NCBI RefSeq assembly: GCF_001404985.1 | Contig: NZ_JRLF01000011.1 | Location: 1 to 64,000, forward strand | DNA length: 64,000 nucleotides | Origin: Flavobacterium aquidurense | GTDB lineage: Bacteria; Bacteroidota; Bacteroidia; Flavobacteriales; Flavobacteriaceae | Direction of reading: 5' to 3' | Part shown: piece by piece, positions 55,358-64,000 of the stretch | Layout of the letters: each line of letters starts with the position of its first letter | Numbering within the stretch: position 1 is the first letter of the stretch | The notes under the pieces: model-generated | Database searches by the model: none | What the model was told of the DNA's origin: nothing | The model's input: the letters and a program-made list of their open reading frames with translations, nothing else | Translations under genes and position numbers: made by a program

Positions 55358-56584
55358 ATGAAAACAAATACCATTGAACAGTCGAAACATTTAGCACAGC
55401 AAACTATTTTTTCCATTTTATTTACTATTAGCTTTACACATTTTCTTAACGATATGCTGCAGGCGGTAGTTCCGGCCGTATATCCTATTATCAAGGAAAA
55501 ATTTCACTTAACCTTTACTGACATTGGGTTAATTACTTTGACTTACCAGCTTACAGCATCGATATTACAGCCTTTCGTAGGATTTTATACAGATAGAAAA
55601 CCGCGACCATATTCATTGGCAATTGCAATGGTTTTTACCTTAGTTGGCTTGGCTGCAGTAGCTGTGGCTTCCAGCTTCATTAATATCTTGCTTGCCGTAA
55701 GTTTAATTGGTATTGGATCTTCTATATTTCATCCTGAATCTTCGAGGGTGGCACATTTGGCTTCGGGAGGAAAAAGAGGTTTGGCACAATCTATTTTTCA
55801 ATTGGGAGGAAATGCAGGAAGTGCTGTCGGACCTTTGCTTGCCGCAATAATTGTGGTGCCTTACGGACAATTTAATATTATTTGGTTTTGTATTGCTGCT
55901 GTGTTAGGAATTGTTATTCTTTCAGGAGTTGCAAAATGGTATCAGGAACATTTAAACCTTAAAGCATTAAATAAAACTGCAGTAAAAGAAGAAATTCATC
56001 ATTCACTTTCCAGAAAAAAAGTAATCTTTTCATTGGGTATTTTATTGGTTCTTATATTTTCCAAATATTTTTATATGGCAAGTATGACAAGCTATTATAC
56101 TTTTTATCTTATCGATAAATTTCATTTGTCTGTACAGGAATCTCAAGTGTATCTTTTTGCTTTTATGGGTGCTGTAGCTGCCGGTACATTATTTGGCGGA
56201 CCTTTAGGAGATCGTTTTGGACGTAAATATATTATTTGGATTTCTATATTAGGCGTTGCTCCTTTTACATTATTACTGCCTTATGTTTCTCTTTTCTGGA
56301 CCGGAATATTATCGGTGATTATTGGTTTAATTATCTCATCTGCTTTCTCAGCAATTTTAGTTTATGCAACAGAGCTTGTTCCGGGAAAAGTTGGATTAAT
56401 TGCCGGACTTTTCTTTGGGTTAGCTTTCGGAATGGGCGGATTAGGTTCTGCGATTTTAGGAAAATTAGCCGATAATACGAGCATTGAATATGTTTTTAAA
56501 GTATGTGCTTTCCTCCCTTTGATAGGAATTTTGACAAGTTTGCTTCCTAATATCGAAGGAAACAAAAAACATCAAAACAATTAA
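55358..56584 (+). CDS. MFS transporter (Fsr/fosmidomycin-resistance-like)
   Basis: This encodes 408 residues with about 12 membrane segments. SFTHFLNDMLQAVVPAVYPI and ASILQPFVGFYTDRKPRPYS resemble the Fsr group; ESSRVAHLASGGKRGLAQS and FGGPLGDRFGRKYI are also typical. It probably exports a small molecule sensed by the GntR regulator encoded just upstream. A 15-bp palindrome lies 8 bp before its start. Confidence 0.88.
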   Translation: MKTNTIEQSKHLAQQTIFSILFTISFTHFLNDMLQAVVPAVYPIIKEKFHLTFTDIGLITLTYQLTASILQPFVGFYTDRKPRPYSLAIAMVFTLVGLAAVAVASSFINILLAVSLIGIGSSIFHPESSRVAHLASGGKRGLAQSIFQLGGNAGSAVGPLLAAIIVVPYGQFNIIWFCIAAVLGIVILSGVAKWYQEHLNLKALNKTAVKEEIHHSLSRKKVIFSLGILLVLIFSKYFYMASMTSYYTFYLIDKFHLSVQESQVYLFAFMGAVAAGTLFGGPLGDRFGRKYIIWISILGVAPFTLLLPYVSLFWTGILSVIIGLIISSAFSAILVYATELVPGKVGLIAGLFFGLAFGMGGLGSAILGKLADNTSIEYVFKVCAFLPLIGILTSLLPNIEGNKKHQNN

Positions 56585-56620
56585 ATAAAAGAATAAATTA
56601 TTGCTTACTAATTCAAATTA

Positions 56621-56655
56621 AAAAAGCGCTAAATCTACTGACTTAGCGCTTTTTT
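56621..56655. terminator. Bidirectional hairpin terminator
   Basis: AAAAAGCGCTAA pairs with TTAGCGCTTTTT between the convergent MFS and metQ genes. Confidence 0.85.
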
Positions 56656-56683
56656 GTTTGCATTAAAATTCGATATATTTTTA

Positions 56684-57502
56684 TTACCAGCCTTTTACAG
56701 CTCCGCCTTTAAATTCACGAATTGCTGCTTGTTCTACTTCTGCCGATTGAAAAGCTTGTAAAAACTGCTTTACCTTTTCTTCATTTTTATTGTCTTCACG
56801 ACTTACTACTAAGTTTACATAAGGAGAATCTTTATCCTCAACAAACAAGGCATCACGAGATGGGACTAATCCTGCCTGAGAAGCAAAAGTATTATTGATA
56901 ATTGCAATTGTTACGTTTTCATCATCAAGTGCTCGTGGCAATTGAGGTGCTTCTAATTCTAAAATTTTAAGATTTTTAGGATTACTGACAATATCTGTAA
57001 CTTTTGGCAATAAACCAATTCCTGGTTTAAGTTTCAATAAACCATTTTTCTCTAATAACAATAACGAACGTCCTCCGTTTGTTGGATCATTTGGGATAAT
57101 AACAGTGCTTTCATTTTTTAATTCTGTAAGACTCTTTATCTTTTTAGAATAAGCCGCAATTGGGTAAATAAATGTTTTCCCGATAATTGCCAATTTATAT
57201 CCGCGTTGTTTAGATTGCTCATCAAGATATGGTTTGTGCTGAAAAGCGTTTGCATCAATATCTCCCTGGCTCAAAGCTTCATTAGGAATTACATAATCGT
57301 TAAAGGAAATTAGTTCTACTTCTAATCCGTATTTTTCTTTTGCTACTTTTTTAGCCGCTTCTGCCACCTTATATTCCGGTCCGGTTGCAACTCCAACTTT
57401 TATGTGGTGCGGATCATTGTTTTTGCTTTTTCCGCAATTTGCCAATGATAATGTAAAGGCAACAATACCCGCTATTTTCAAAAAATTTAATCTAATATTC
57501 AT
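56684..57502 (-). CDS. metQ: Methionine ABC transporter substrate-binding lipoprotein MetQ
   Basis: This encodes 272 residues with a lipobox (FTLSLANCGKSK) and the NlpA/MetQ pattern: HIKVGVATGPEYKVAEAAKK, GLEVELISFNDYVIPNEALS, DIDANAFQHKPYLDEQ and IPNDPTNGGRSLLLLEKNGL. It binds methionine (often D- and L-) for the MetNI transporter. It follows metI by 36 bp. Confidence 0.93.
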   Translation of the reverse strand: MNIRLNFLKIAGIVAFTLSLANCGKSKNNDPHHIKVGVATGPEYKVAEAAKKVAKEKYGLEVELISFNDYVIPNEALSQGDIDANAFQHKPYLDEQSKQRGYKLAIIGKTFIYPIAAYSKKIKSLTELKNESTVIIPNDPTNGGRSLLLLEKNGLLKLKPGIGLLPKVTDIVSNPKNLKILELEAPQLPRALDDENVTIAIINNTFASQAGLVPSRDALFVEDKDSPYVNLVVSREDNKNEEKVKQFLQAFQSAEVEQAAIREFKGGAVKGW

Positions 57503-57538
57503 TCTCTTATTTTTTAATTTTTAATTCTTAATTGATAT

Positions 57539-58192
57539 CTATCTATGGTCAAATCTTTTGGATAAAAAGTCACCGGTAAACTGAATTATAAATACCAAAA
57601 GTACCAGTAAAGCTAAAACCGAATTCATAGTTACGGCATCATAACCAATGTATCCGTATTGATATCCTACTTGTCCTAAACCACCAGCACCAACAGCACC
57701 ACCCATTGCAGAATATCCTACAAGTGTAATTAATGTTATAGAAGCTGCGTTTATTAAAGATGGCAAAGCTTCCGGTAGCAATACTTTGTATACGATCTGG
57801 AAAGGTGTTGCACCCAAAGCTCTTGCTGCTTCGATTAATCCTGAAGGCAATCCTAAAAGACTATTTTCTACAAGTCTGGCAATAAATGGAGCGGCACCAA
57901 TACTTAAAGGAACAAGTGCTGCACTTACACCAATAGAAGTTCCTACCAATGCACGTGTAAACGGAATCATCCAGACAATTAATATAATGAACGGAATTGA
58001 ACGAAAAATATTCACCAAAACCGATAAAGTCCTGTTTAAAACCGGTTGATCCAGAATTTGATTTTTTCGGGTAAGAAAAAGCAAAATACCGGTTGGAAGT
58101 CCCAATACAAAACCAAAAAATCCCGAAACAAATGTCATCACGATGGTTTCCCAGGTTCCTTTTAATAATAAGTCAATAATTGAATCAGACAT
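57539..58192 (-). CDS. metI: Methionine ABC transporter permease MetI
   Basis: This encodes 217 residues with five hydrophobic segments and the EAA loop [13 protein letters not shown] following [20 protein letters not shown]. It starts inside the end of metN (8-bp overlap), so the operon order is metN, metI, metQ. Confidence 0.93.
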   Translation of the reverse strand: MSDSIIDLLLKGTWETIVMTFVSGFFGFVLGLPTGILLFLTRKNQILDQPVLNRTLSVLVNIFRSIPFIILIVWMIPFTRALVGTSIGVSAALVPLSIGAAPFIARLVENSLLGLPSGLIEAARALGATPFQIVYKVLLPEALPSLINAASITLITLVGYSAMGGAVGAGGLGQVGYQYGYIGYDAVTMNSVLALLVLLVFIIQFTGDFLSKRFDHR

Positions 58193-59216
58193 AACCTATA
58201 ATTTCTGTTTTAATATGTTTAGAAATAAAATACTCAATTGCAGCTTCATAATTCTCGCGCTTTCCCGACAGTTCAATCAGCATAACGCCAAAATTTACAT
58301 CTCCGGCCTGATCCATTTGTGCACTAACAATCTTAAAGTTAGTATCAAACAATCGCGAAACTTCAGAAATAACGGGCTCATTAACAGATTTTCCAGTCAT
58401 TTCAAGTCTCAACAACGGATTTAAGCCTTCGCGATCTTCTTTTTGTAACCTTTCCTGATACACTCTTGGAATATCAAGATGAAGTGAAGACGCGATAAAT
58501 TCTTTTGTTAATTCATGTTTAGGATCGGCAAAAATTTCGCCTACACTTCCCTGTTCTATCAGTTTTCCGTGGCTGATTACAGCAACCTCATCACAAATCG
58601 ATTTCACAACTTCCATCTGGTGTGTGATCAAAAGAATCGTAATGTTCAAACGACGATTAATATCTTTTAATAAATTTAGGATAGATCTTGTAGTTGCCGG
58701 ATCAAGCGCACTTGTAGCTTCGTCGCACAACAATACTTTTGGGTTATTTGCCAATGTTCTGGCAATGGCAACTCTTTGTTTTTGACCTCCTGAAAGGCTT
58801 GCAGGATAATCATTTGCTTTTTCAGCCAAACCTACCAATTGCAGTAATTCTAAAACACGAGTCTGAATATCTCCTTTTGGAACTCCAACAAGCTCCAACG
58901 GAAAAGCCACATTCTCAAAAACTGTACGTGATGAAAGCAAATTAAAATGCTGAAAAATCATTCCTATTTGTCTTCTTTCAATCGCAAGCTGTGCATTTGA
59001 TAATTGTATCAAAGATTTTCCGTCAACGATAATTTCTCCTGAAGTTGGTCTTTCCAGCAAGTTTACACAACGAATTAAAGTACTTTTTCCAGCTCCCGAA
59101 GTTCCAATTACACCAAAGATTTTTCCAGGTGGAACTTTAAGCGAAACATCGGACAAAGCCGAAACAATTCGGTTTTTCTGATGAAAATTCTTGGTGACAT
59201 TTTTTAGTTCAATCAT
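58185..59216 (-). CDS. metN: Methionine ABC transporter ATP-binding protein MetN
   Basis: The start at 59216 ([11 protein letters not shown]) fits the family better than one 12 codons upstream. It is ~343 residues: Walker [14 protein letters not shown], signature [14 protein letters not shown], Walker [17 protein letters not shown], and a C-terminal NIL/ACT-like regulatory domain (~265-343) that in E. coli MetN binds methionine to slow transport. A leader peptide and terminator precede the gene. Confidence 0.93.
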   Translation of the reverse strand: MIELKNVTKNFHQKNRIVSALSDVSLKVPPGKIFGVIGTSGAGKSTLIRCVNLLERPTSGEIIVDGKSLIQLSNAQLAIERRQIGMIFQHFNLLSSRTVFENVAFPLELVGVPKGDIQTRVLELLQLVGLAEKANDYPASLSGGQKQRVAIARTLANNPKVLLCDEATSALDPATTRSILNLLKDINRRLNITILLITHQMEVVKSICDEVAVISHGKLIEQGSVGEIFADPKHELTKEFIASSLHLDIPRVYQERLQKEDREGLNPLLRLEMTGKSVNEPVISEVSRLFDTNFKIVSAQMDQAGDVNFGVMLIELSGKRENYEAAIEYFISKHIKTEIIGYV

Positions 59217-59291
59217 TTTTTTATTCAAGTTAAGTCTGATATCTACAGACATAAATACTTAGCGGTTCTGAAATTGCCAAAATAAAATCAA

Positions 59292-59320
59292 AAAGCCTTT
59301 CATAAATATTGAAAGGCTTT
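59292..59320 (-). terminator. Putative attenuator terminator between leader peptide and metN
   Basis: On the minus strand, AAAGCCTTTC-N9-GAAAGGCTTT (10-bp perfect stem) is followed by TTGATTTTATTTT. It lies 76 bp before the metN start and 20 bp after the leader-peptide stop. The AAGCC of its first arm is complementary to GGCTT at 59353-59349 in the last codons of the leader. Confidence 0.7.
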
Positions 59321-59340
59321 AGAAATAAATAATTTTATTT

Positions 59341-59427
59341 TTATATATAAGCCAGTTTATACCATTGCATAGTTCCACAACAATTGTTGCAGCTATAATA
59401 ATTGGTATTCTGGTTATTGTTTTTCAT
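59341..59427 (-). CDS. Putative Cys-rich 28-residue leader peptide of metNIQ
   Basis: An ATG frame of 28 codons begins 9 bp after a TAAATTTG -7 box (59443-59436; TTG at 59464-59462, 18-bp spacer), so the transcript would be almost leaderless. The product includes YYSCNNCCGTMQWYKLAYI: three Cys and one internal Met. It is followed by a terminator hairpin and then metN, the layout of a translation-coupled attenuator. Cysteine shortage, or sulfur amino-acid supply generally, would be the sensed signal. No experiment or search supports this yet. Confidence 0.55.
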   Translation of the reverse strand: MKNNNQNTNYYSCNNCCGTMQWYKLAYI

Positions 59428-59435
59428 TGCTGCGG

Positions 59436-59464
59436 CAAATTTAAAGAGATAATTTGAATTTCAA
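59436..59464 (-). promoter_or_regulatory. metNIQ leader promoter
   Basis: On the minus strand, TTG (59464-59462), 18 bp, then TAAATTTG (59443-59436), a full match to the Bacteroidota -7 consensus. Confidence 0.6.
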
Positions 59465-59521
59465 TGCAAAAAATCATAAACTTTTTTTACCCTATCAATC
59501 TAATAGACTGTTTTAGGCATT

Positions 59522-59600
59522 GGAGCTGTTTCCTGCTGTCTGCTGTATCTTTACTTGCTTAAAGAAAGCAAGCAAAGGATGCCGCTCCCATCAGGGCTAT
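59522..59600. repeat. Structured intergenic element of a type I associate with Flavobacteria
   Basis: The stretch contains GGAGCTGTTTCCTGCTGTC, a central hairpin (CTTGCTT 59554-59560 with AAGCAAG 59566-59572) flanked by TCTTT/AAAGGA, and GATGCCGCTCCCATCAGGGC. From memory, sequences of this outline recur between genes in Flavobacteria. Function unknown; it could be an RNA element or an extragenic palindrome. Only one copy is in the window. Confidence 0.45.
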
Positions 59601-59684
59601 TGAACTAGTTTTTACAACAACTATTCTTTTTATAGACAAGCATTACAGATTTAAATATATTTTCGTGATAATCTTTTATAAAAA

Positions 59685-59714
59685 AAGCAAACCCTATAAT
59701 AAATAGGGTTTGCT
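59685..59714 (-). terminator. Hairpin terminator after the PorP/SprF gene
   Basis: AGCAAACCCTA pairs with TAGGGTTTGCT. On the minus strand it is followed by TTTTTTTATAAAAG. It lies ~70 bp past the stop codon. Confidence 0.8.
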
Positions 59715-59780
59715 AATTCTCAAAAAAAAACCAAAGTGTTCAATAAAAATCCCAAGTCTTTTCTATAAATAACTAAACTA

Positions 59781-60704
59781 CTATTCTAAAAATTTATAAC
59801 GAAGTCCCAATTCAAAAACATCATTTGCGAAAGCACCTGAGTTGCCTATATAATTGGAATAAGACAAAAAGATTCCTAATTTTTCCAGTGAAATTCCAAA
59901 AGAACCTGAGATTACTTCATTAGTATGATACATAGCAGATATATTCATATGGTACTCCGGCATATTAAAATTTGTTCCTATATCTAATATATCCTTATAT
60001 CCTCTGATACCTCTAAAAGCAACAAGAGGTTCAATATTAAAGTCGTTAATCCTGCTGGATACATACAACTTATAACTTATGGCAGAATAAAACACCTGAT
60101 TGTCTATATATTTCCTTTCCCCATTATCATTATCAAAAAAAACATTGTTCAAATTTGGAACAGCAGCCTGAATGGTTAATAATTTTGAGGTATATGAAAT
60201 ACCAAAATCGCCATCTAAAGCTCCTCCTTCATCAAAATTCTGAACCGAAGGATCGTCAATATTACCATTAATCTTGCTTTTATCAAGAGATAAAAATCGG
60301 GCTCCAAGCGAAAGTCCGAAATTTATTTTTTGATCCTCTCCGTCAATTGGCAAATGATAGGCAAAAGTTCCCAAAATTCTTGAGTTGGTAATCAAACCTG
60401 CTCTGTCACTATTAAAATTAAGACCGTAAGCAAGTCTGCTATCCGGGTTATATTCTGCAGTTGCATACATTAGAACCGGATTTCCGGGCACCTGATTCCA
60501 TTGTCTCTGGTACCCAATATTTAAGTTCACACCTTTATTTAACCCCGCCATCGCAGGATTTCCCAAATATTGATTTTGGTAATACATGGCTTCAAATTTG
60601 TTTAATTGTGCATTAGCCAAGTTTGTAAACAAGAATAGTACACTCAAAAACAAGATTGGCCTGATAGTCGATAATCTCATAAATATTTTTTTACTTGTAT
60701 TCAT
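59781..60704 (-). CDS. PorP/SprF-family T9SS outer-membrane protein
   Basis: The ATG at 60704 gives ~307 residues; a longer frame would need a TTG. It has a signal peptide (PILFLSVLFLFTNLANAQ), then FEAMYYQNQYLGNPAMAGLN and LNIGYQRQWNQVPGNPVLMY, the PorP/SprF signature, and a beta-barrel ending LGLRYKFLE. SprF is needed for export of the SprB adhesin in Flavobacterium johnsoniae, and SprF-like proteins are commonly encoded after their cognate type B cargo. Here the gene lies 56 bp after a giant adhesin gene, so it is the likely dedicated partner. Confidence 0.9.
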   Translation of the reverse strand: MNTSKKIFMRLSTIRPILFLSVLFLFTNLANAQLNKFEAMYYQNQYLGNPAMAGLNKGVNLNIGYQRQWNQVPGNPVLMYATAEYNPDSRLAYGLNFNSDRAGLITNSRILGTFAYHLPIDGEDQKINFGLSLGARFLSLDKSKINGNIDDPSVQNFDEGGALDGDFGISYTSKLLTIQAAVPNLNNVFFDNDNGERKYIDNQVFYSAISYKLYVSSRINDFNIEPLVAFRGIRGYKDILDIGTNFNMPEYHMNISAMYHTNEVISGSFGISLEKLGIFLSYSNYIGNSGAFANDVFELGLRYKFLE

Positions 60705-60760
60705 ATCTATATGGTTATGATATAACAATTTTATTATTTTAAACTTTTTAGCTCTGGATC

Positions 60761-63700
60761 TTAATCCCTGATCACGGTAATAAATCCTTTGATTTTAGGT
60801 AAATTATCTCCCAGATCAATTAGATAATAGTAAGTATCATTATTTAGCGGAGAACCACTGTAAGATCCATCCCATTCATTACTGTATGACTTTTTAGAAT
60901 ACACTATTCGACCCGCTCTGTCGTATACCGTCACAGTATTATTTGGGTACAAAACAATATCCTTAATTTCCCAGAAATCATTTTTTCCATCTCCATTTGG
61001 CGAGAGAATATTATTTGCTGTAACCTGATCCGGTGAAGCACCTTTATATACAGTAATAGTATAGGTTTGCTTTGTTACACCATCTTGAGCTGTAATTATT
61101 GTCTGAATGATATTCTCTCCTAATTTCAGCGCGATTGGCGTACTTTGAACTGAATTCGATACAGGTAATCCGTTTACAGTTATTTTAGATGCAGGATCCG
61201 TAACGGTTGGAGTAACTGTTATAGAATTTACATCATACTTAACAGCTGCACTATAATTATATACATCTGATTCGAATTCTGGATTTAATGTGCCTTCACT
61301 AATGGTTAAATCAGATAAAGAGGCCGTATCAGAACTTTCCCTTGTAACATTTAGAATGTATGTTTTGGTCGTTAAACCATCTTCTGAAGTTACTTTTATA
61401 GCTATTGTATTCAATCCTGCCAATAAAGGAACTGAAGTTATAGATCCGCCATTTGAAACTATAATTCCATTGATTGTTATTGTTGCCAAAGGATCATCAG
61501 ACGTCACTGTTATTGTCTCTGTGTCAACATTACTTCCTACAGTTACATTATATAAAAGAACATCTGGTGAGAAAGCAGGAGTTAAAACTCCGTTATTAAT
61601 AGTAAGACTTGCTAACTTAACATCGTTCGCAGATGTTACAGTCAACACTCCCGTAACATATATAATGCTGTAATTAGAATCTATCGCACCACTTGCTGTA
61701 ATAGCATAAACCCCTACTGGACTTGTTGCATTTGCAATAGTAGAAATAGTTGGCGCAGTGGATAAACTTGTAACTGTATCCCCATTTACAAAACCATTAT
61801 AACTTGCTGTTAACATAGGATTTGGCATGCCATAAGCTCTTGTTTTATTATCAGCCGTAATGGTCAAAGTTGCCTGGGTTACTGTTAAACTTCCCGCAAC
61901 ATAACTAATGATGTAATTGTTATTTACCGCTCCAATTGCCGTAATTGGGTATGTTCCCACAATGCTGGCATTATCCGCTGTTGTGGTGATTGTTGGCGGA
62001 GTCGTTAAACTCGTTGCCGTATCGCCGTTTACAAATCCCGCATAACTTGCCGTTAAAGTCGGATTTGCTGAACCATACGTTTTGGTTTGCGCATCGGCTG
62101 TAATGGTCAAAGTTGCCTGGGTTACCGTCAAACTTCCCGCAACATAACTGATGCTGTAATTGTCATTTACCGCTCCAGTTGCCGTGATTGGGTATGTTCC
62201 CACAATGCTGGCATTATCCGCGGTTGTGGTGATTGTTGGCGGAGTCGTTATACTCGCCGAAGTATCCCCGTTTACAAATCCAGCATAACTTGCAGTTAAG
62301 GTAGGATTTACCGATCCGTAAATTTTGGTTTGCGCATCGGCTGTAATGGTCAAAGTTGCCTGAGTTACTGTCAAGCTTCCCGCAACATAATTGATGATGT
62401 AATTATCATTCACCGCTCCTATTGCCATGATTGGATAGGTTCCCACAATACTGGCATTATCCGCGGTTGTGGTGATTGTTGGCGGAGTCGTTATACTCGC
62501 CGAAGTATCCCCATTTACAAATCCCGCATAACTTGCCGTTAAAGTCGGATTTGCTGAACCGTACGTTTTGGTTTGCGCATCGGCTGTAATGGTTAAAGTT
62601 GCCTGGGTTACCGTCAAACTTCCCGCAACATAACTGATGCTGTAATTGTCATTTACCGCTCCTGTTGCCGTGATTGGGTATGTTCCCACAATGCTGGTAT
62701 TATCCGCTGTTGTGGTAATTGTTGGAGGAGTTGATAAACTTGCCGAAGTATCGCCGTTTACAAATCCTGCATAACTTGCCGTTAAAGTCGGGTTTGCTGA
62801 TCCGTAGATTTTGGTTTGCACATCAGCCGTAATGGTCAAAGTTGCCTGAGTTACTGTCAAACTTCCTGCAACATAATTGATGATGTAATTATCATTCACC
62901 GCTCCTGTTGCCGTGATTGGATAGCTTCCCACAATACTGGCATTATCAGCTGTTGTGGTAATAGTTGGCAGAGTCGTTAAACTTGCCGAAGTATCACCAT
63001 TTACAAATCCTGTATAACTTGCTGTTAAGATAGGATTCGCTGAACCGTAAGTTTTGGTTTGCGCATCTGCCGTGATGATCAAAGTTGCCTGTGTTACTGT
63101 CAAACTTCCTGCAACATAACTGATGATGTAATTGTCATTCACCGCTCCGATAGCCGTGATTGGATAACTTCCAACAATACTTGCATTATCTGCAGTTGTG
63201 GTAATAGTTGGCAGAGTCGTTAAACTTGCCGAAGTATCGCCGTTTACAAATCCTGCATAACTTGCCGTTAAGGTAGGGTTTGCTGATCCGTAAGTTTTGG
63301 TTTGCACATCGGCAGTGATGGTCAAAGTTGACTGGGTTACTGTCAAACTTCCCGCAACATAACTGATGATATAATTGTCATTTACCGCTCCAGTTGCCGT
63401 GATTGGATAGGTTCCCACAATGCTGGCATTATCCGCGGTTGTGGTGATTGTTGGCGGAGTCGTTAAACTCGCTGCTGTATCGCCGTTTACAAATCCCCCA
63501 TAACTTCCCGTTAAAGTTGGGTTTGCTGATCCGTAAGTTTTGGTTTGTGCATCTGCCGTGATGGTCAAAGTTGCTGGATTAACAGTTAAAGTCCCATCAG
63601 TATATTCAATCGTATAATTTGCACTAACTGCACCACTTGCCGTTACGGGATACGTTCCAACTGGACTACTTTGAACAGCTGTCGTGGTAATTGTTGGCAA

Positions 63701-64000
63701 GGTTGTTAAACTGGTCTCTGTATCGCCGTTCACAAAACCAACATAACTAACTGTCAAAGCAGGATTTATATCTCCGTATATTTTATTTTGATTATTTGCA
63801 ACAATCGTCAATAAAGTTGTAGCAGTTACAGTTAATGTTCCATCAATATGATTAATTATATAATTAGAATCTGTTGTTCCACTTACTGTAATTGGATATG
63901 TTCCAACAGAACTTGCCGCGGTAGCCGATGTGCTAATCGTTGTTTGCGTGGTTAAACTTGACACTGTATCTCCGTTTACAAATCCTGCATAACTTGCCGT
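60761..64000 (-). CDS. Giant T9SS type B surface protein with MBG repeats (N-terminus beyond right edge)
   Basis: The frame is open from 60761 to the right edge, so at least 1,080 C-terminal residues are visible. Nine MBG-type domains of ~81 residues stand in tandem (LTITADAQTKTYGSANPTLT, ASYAGFVNGDT). Two cadherin-like beta-sandwich domains follow (LASLTINNGVLTPAFSPDV; LSDLTISEGTLNPEFESDV). The end is a gliding-motility-type sorting domain (NILSPNGDGKNDFWEI; VYDRAGRIVYSKKSYSNEWD). This is the type B T9SS signal, usually paired with a PorP/SprF protein, which is encoded next. It probably acts as an adhesin. Confidence 0.92.
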   Translation of the reverse strand, partial: TASYAGFVNGDTVSSLTTQTTISTSATAASSVGTYPITVSGTTDSNYIINHIDGTLTVTATTLLTIVANNQNKIYGDINPALTVSYVGFVNGDTETSLTTLPTITTTAVQSSPVGTYPVTASGAVSANYTIEYTDGTLTVNPATLTITADAQTKTYGSANPTLTGSYGGFVNGDTAASLTTPPTITTTADNASIVGTYPITATGAVNDNYIISYVAGSLTVTQSTLTITADVQTKTYGSANPTLTASYAGFVNGDTSASLTTLPTITTTADNASIVGSYPITAIGAVNDNYIISYVAGSLTVTQATLIITADAQTKTYGSANPILTASYTGFVNGDTSASLTTLPTITTTADNASIVGSYPITATGAVNDNYIINYVAGSLTVTQATLTITADVQTKIYGSANPTLTASYAGFVNGDTSASLSTPPTITTTADNTSIVGTYPITATGAVNDNYSISYVAGSLTVTQATLTITADAQTKTYGSANPTLTASYAGFVNGDTSASITTPPTITTTADNASIVGTYPIMAIGAVNDNYIINYVAGSLTVTQATLTITADAQTKIYGSVNPTLTASYAGFVNGDTSASITTPPTITTTADNASIVGTYPITATGAVNDNYSISYVAGSLTVTQATLTITADAQTKTYGSANPTLTASYAGFVNGDTATSLTTPPTITTTADNASIVGTYPITAIGAVNNNYIISYVAGSLTVTQATLTITADNKTRAYGMPNPMLTASYNGFVNGDTVTSLSTAPTISTIANATSPVGVYAITASGAIDSNYSIIYVTGVLTVTSANDVKLASLTINNGVLTPAFSPDVLLYNVTVGSNVDTETITVTSDDPLATITINGIIVSNGGSITSVPLLAGLNTIAIKVTSEDGLTTKTYILNVTRESSDTASLSDLTISEGTLNPEFESDVYNYSAAVKYDVNSITVTPTVTDPASKITVNGLPVSNSVQSTPIALKLGENIIQTIITAQDGVTKQTYTITVYKGASPDQVTANNILSPNGDGKNDFWEIKDIVLYPNNTVTVYDRAGRIVYSKKSYSNEWDGSYSGSPLNNDTYYYLIDLGDNLPKIKGFITVIRD
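61850..63570. repeat. Tandem 243-bp coding repeats (MBG domains)
   Basis: About seven units of 243 bp (81 codons) are nearly identical at the DNA level, for example ACTCGCCGAAGTATCCCCGT near 62250 and, with one change, near 62495. Flanking units at each end are more diverged. High identity implies recent unequal recombination or gene conversion. Confidence 0.9.

Noticed and set aside
59253-59435. SAM riboswitch upstream of metN
   Set aside because: I could not find the conserved core of SAM-I or a SAM-II-like pseudoknot in the leader; a leader peptide and terminator explain it better.
62087-62542. Plus-strand frames over the MBG repeats
   Set aside because: They recur with the 243-bp repeat and are antisense by-products of the adhesin coding repeats.

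Overview
The window looks like a chromosome segment of a Flavobacterium-like Bacteroidota. It is AT-rich, several genes have TAnnTTTG -7 promoter boxes, there are type IX secretion (T9SS) surface proteins at both edges, and a TonB-dependent receptor lies inside. No rRNA, tRNA, CRISPR array, transposase or prophage gene was seen. All family assignments come from reading motifs, not from database searches.

Layout. 1-3.35 kb: the N-terminal part of a large secreted RCC1/DUF11 protein and a small secreted partner. 4.2-5.95 kb: an AraC regulator and two copies of a ~75-nt cloverleaf-like element flanking a 77-residue gene. 6.0-23.3 kb: a hydroxamate siderophore locus. It has a divergent Fe(II)/2OG oxygenase, then nitroreductase, PLP decarboxylase, an IucA/IucC-acyltransferase fusion, an amine N-hydroxylase, a second IucA/IucC enzyme, a MATE exporter, an acyl carrier protein and an AMP-forming ligase, followed by a TonB-dependent receptor and a PepSY membrane protein. 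The receptor gene and the biosynthetic operon share a 20-bp site, one mismatch apart, just downstream of their -7 boxes. 23.4-29 kb: MFS pump with TetR regulator, SLAC1/TehA-like channel, AraC regulator, DoxX-like protein, DUF1223 protein. 29.2-31 kb: a LytS/LytT-type two-component pair. 31.5-44 kb: a stress/detoxification district with Ohr, two alpha/beta hydrolases, a cupin, a tight five-gene YceI-tautomerase-SDR-NTF2-nitronate monooxygenase operon, and Crp, HxlR, MarR and TetR regulators. 44.2-51.6 kb: the ligase-associated DNA repair set (MBL exonuclease, ATP-dependent ligase, Lhr-like helicase, PdeM phosphoesterase). 52-56.6 kb: AraC regulator, PQQ-type sugar dehydrogenase, GntR regulator and MFS transporter. 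56.7-59.4 kb: metNIQ behind a putative Cys-rich leader peptide and terminator. 59.8-64 kb: a PorP/SprF protein and a giant MBG-repeat adhesin that runs off the right edge.

The less expected signals are regulatory. Three promoters (DoxX gene and two hydrolases) carry paired GTCCGTTT half-sites with identical 21-bp period and identical 37-bp distance to the -7 box, which suggests an AraC-type regulon. The metNIQ leader has the parts of a transcription attenuator. The cloverleaf element shows pair-preserving substitutions between its two copies. Three identical 17-mers lie between an SDR gene and an HxlR regulator gene. TetR and GntR genes each come with matched palindromes at their own and their neighbour's promoter. 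Several families of interspersed palindromic repeats sit between genes, including inside the siderophore operon.
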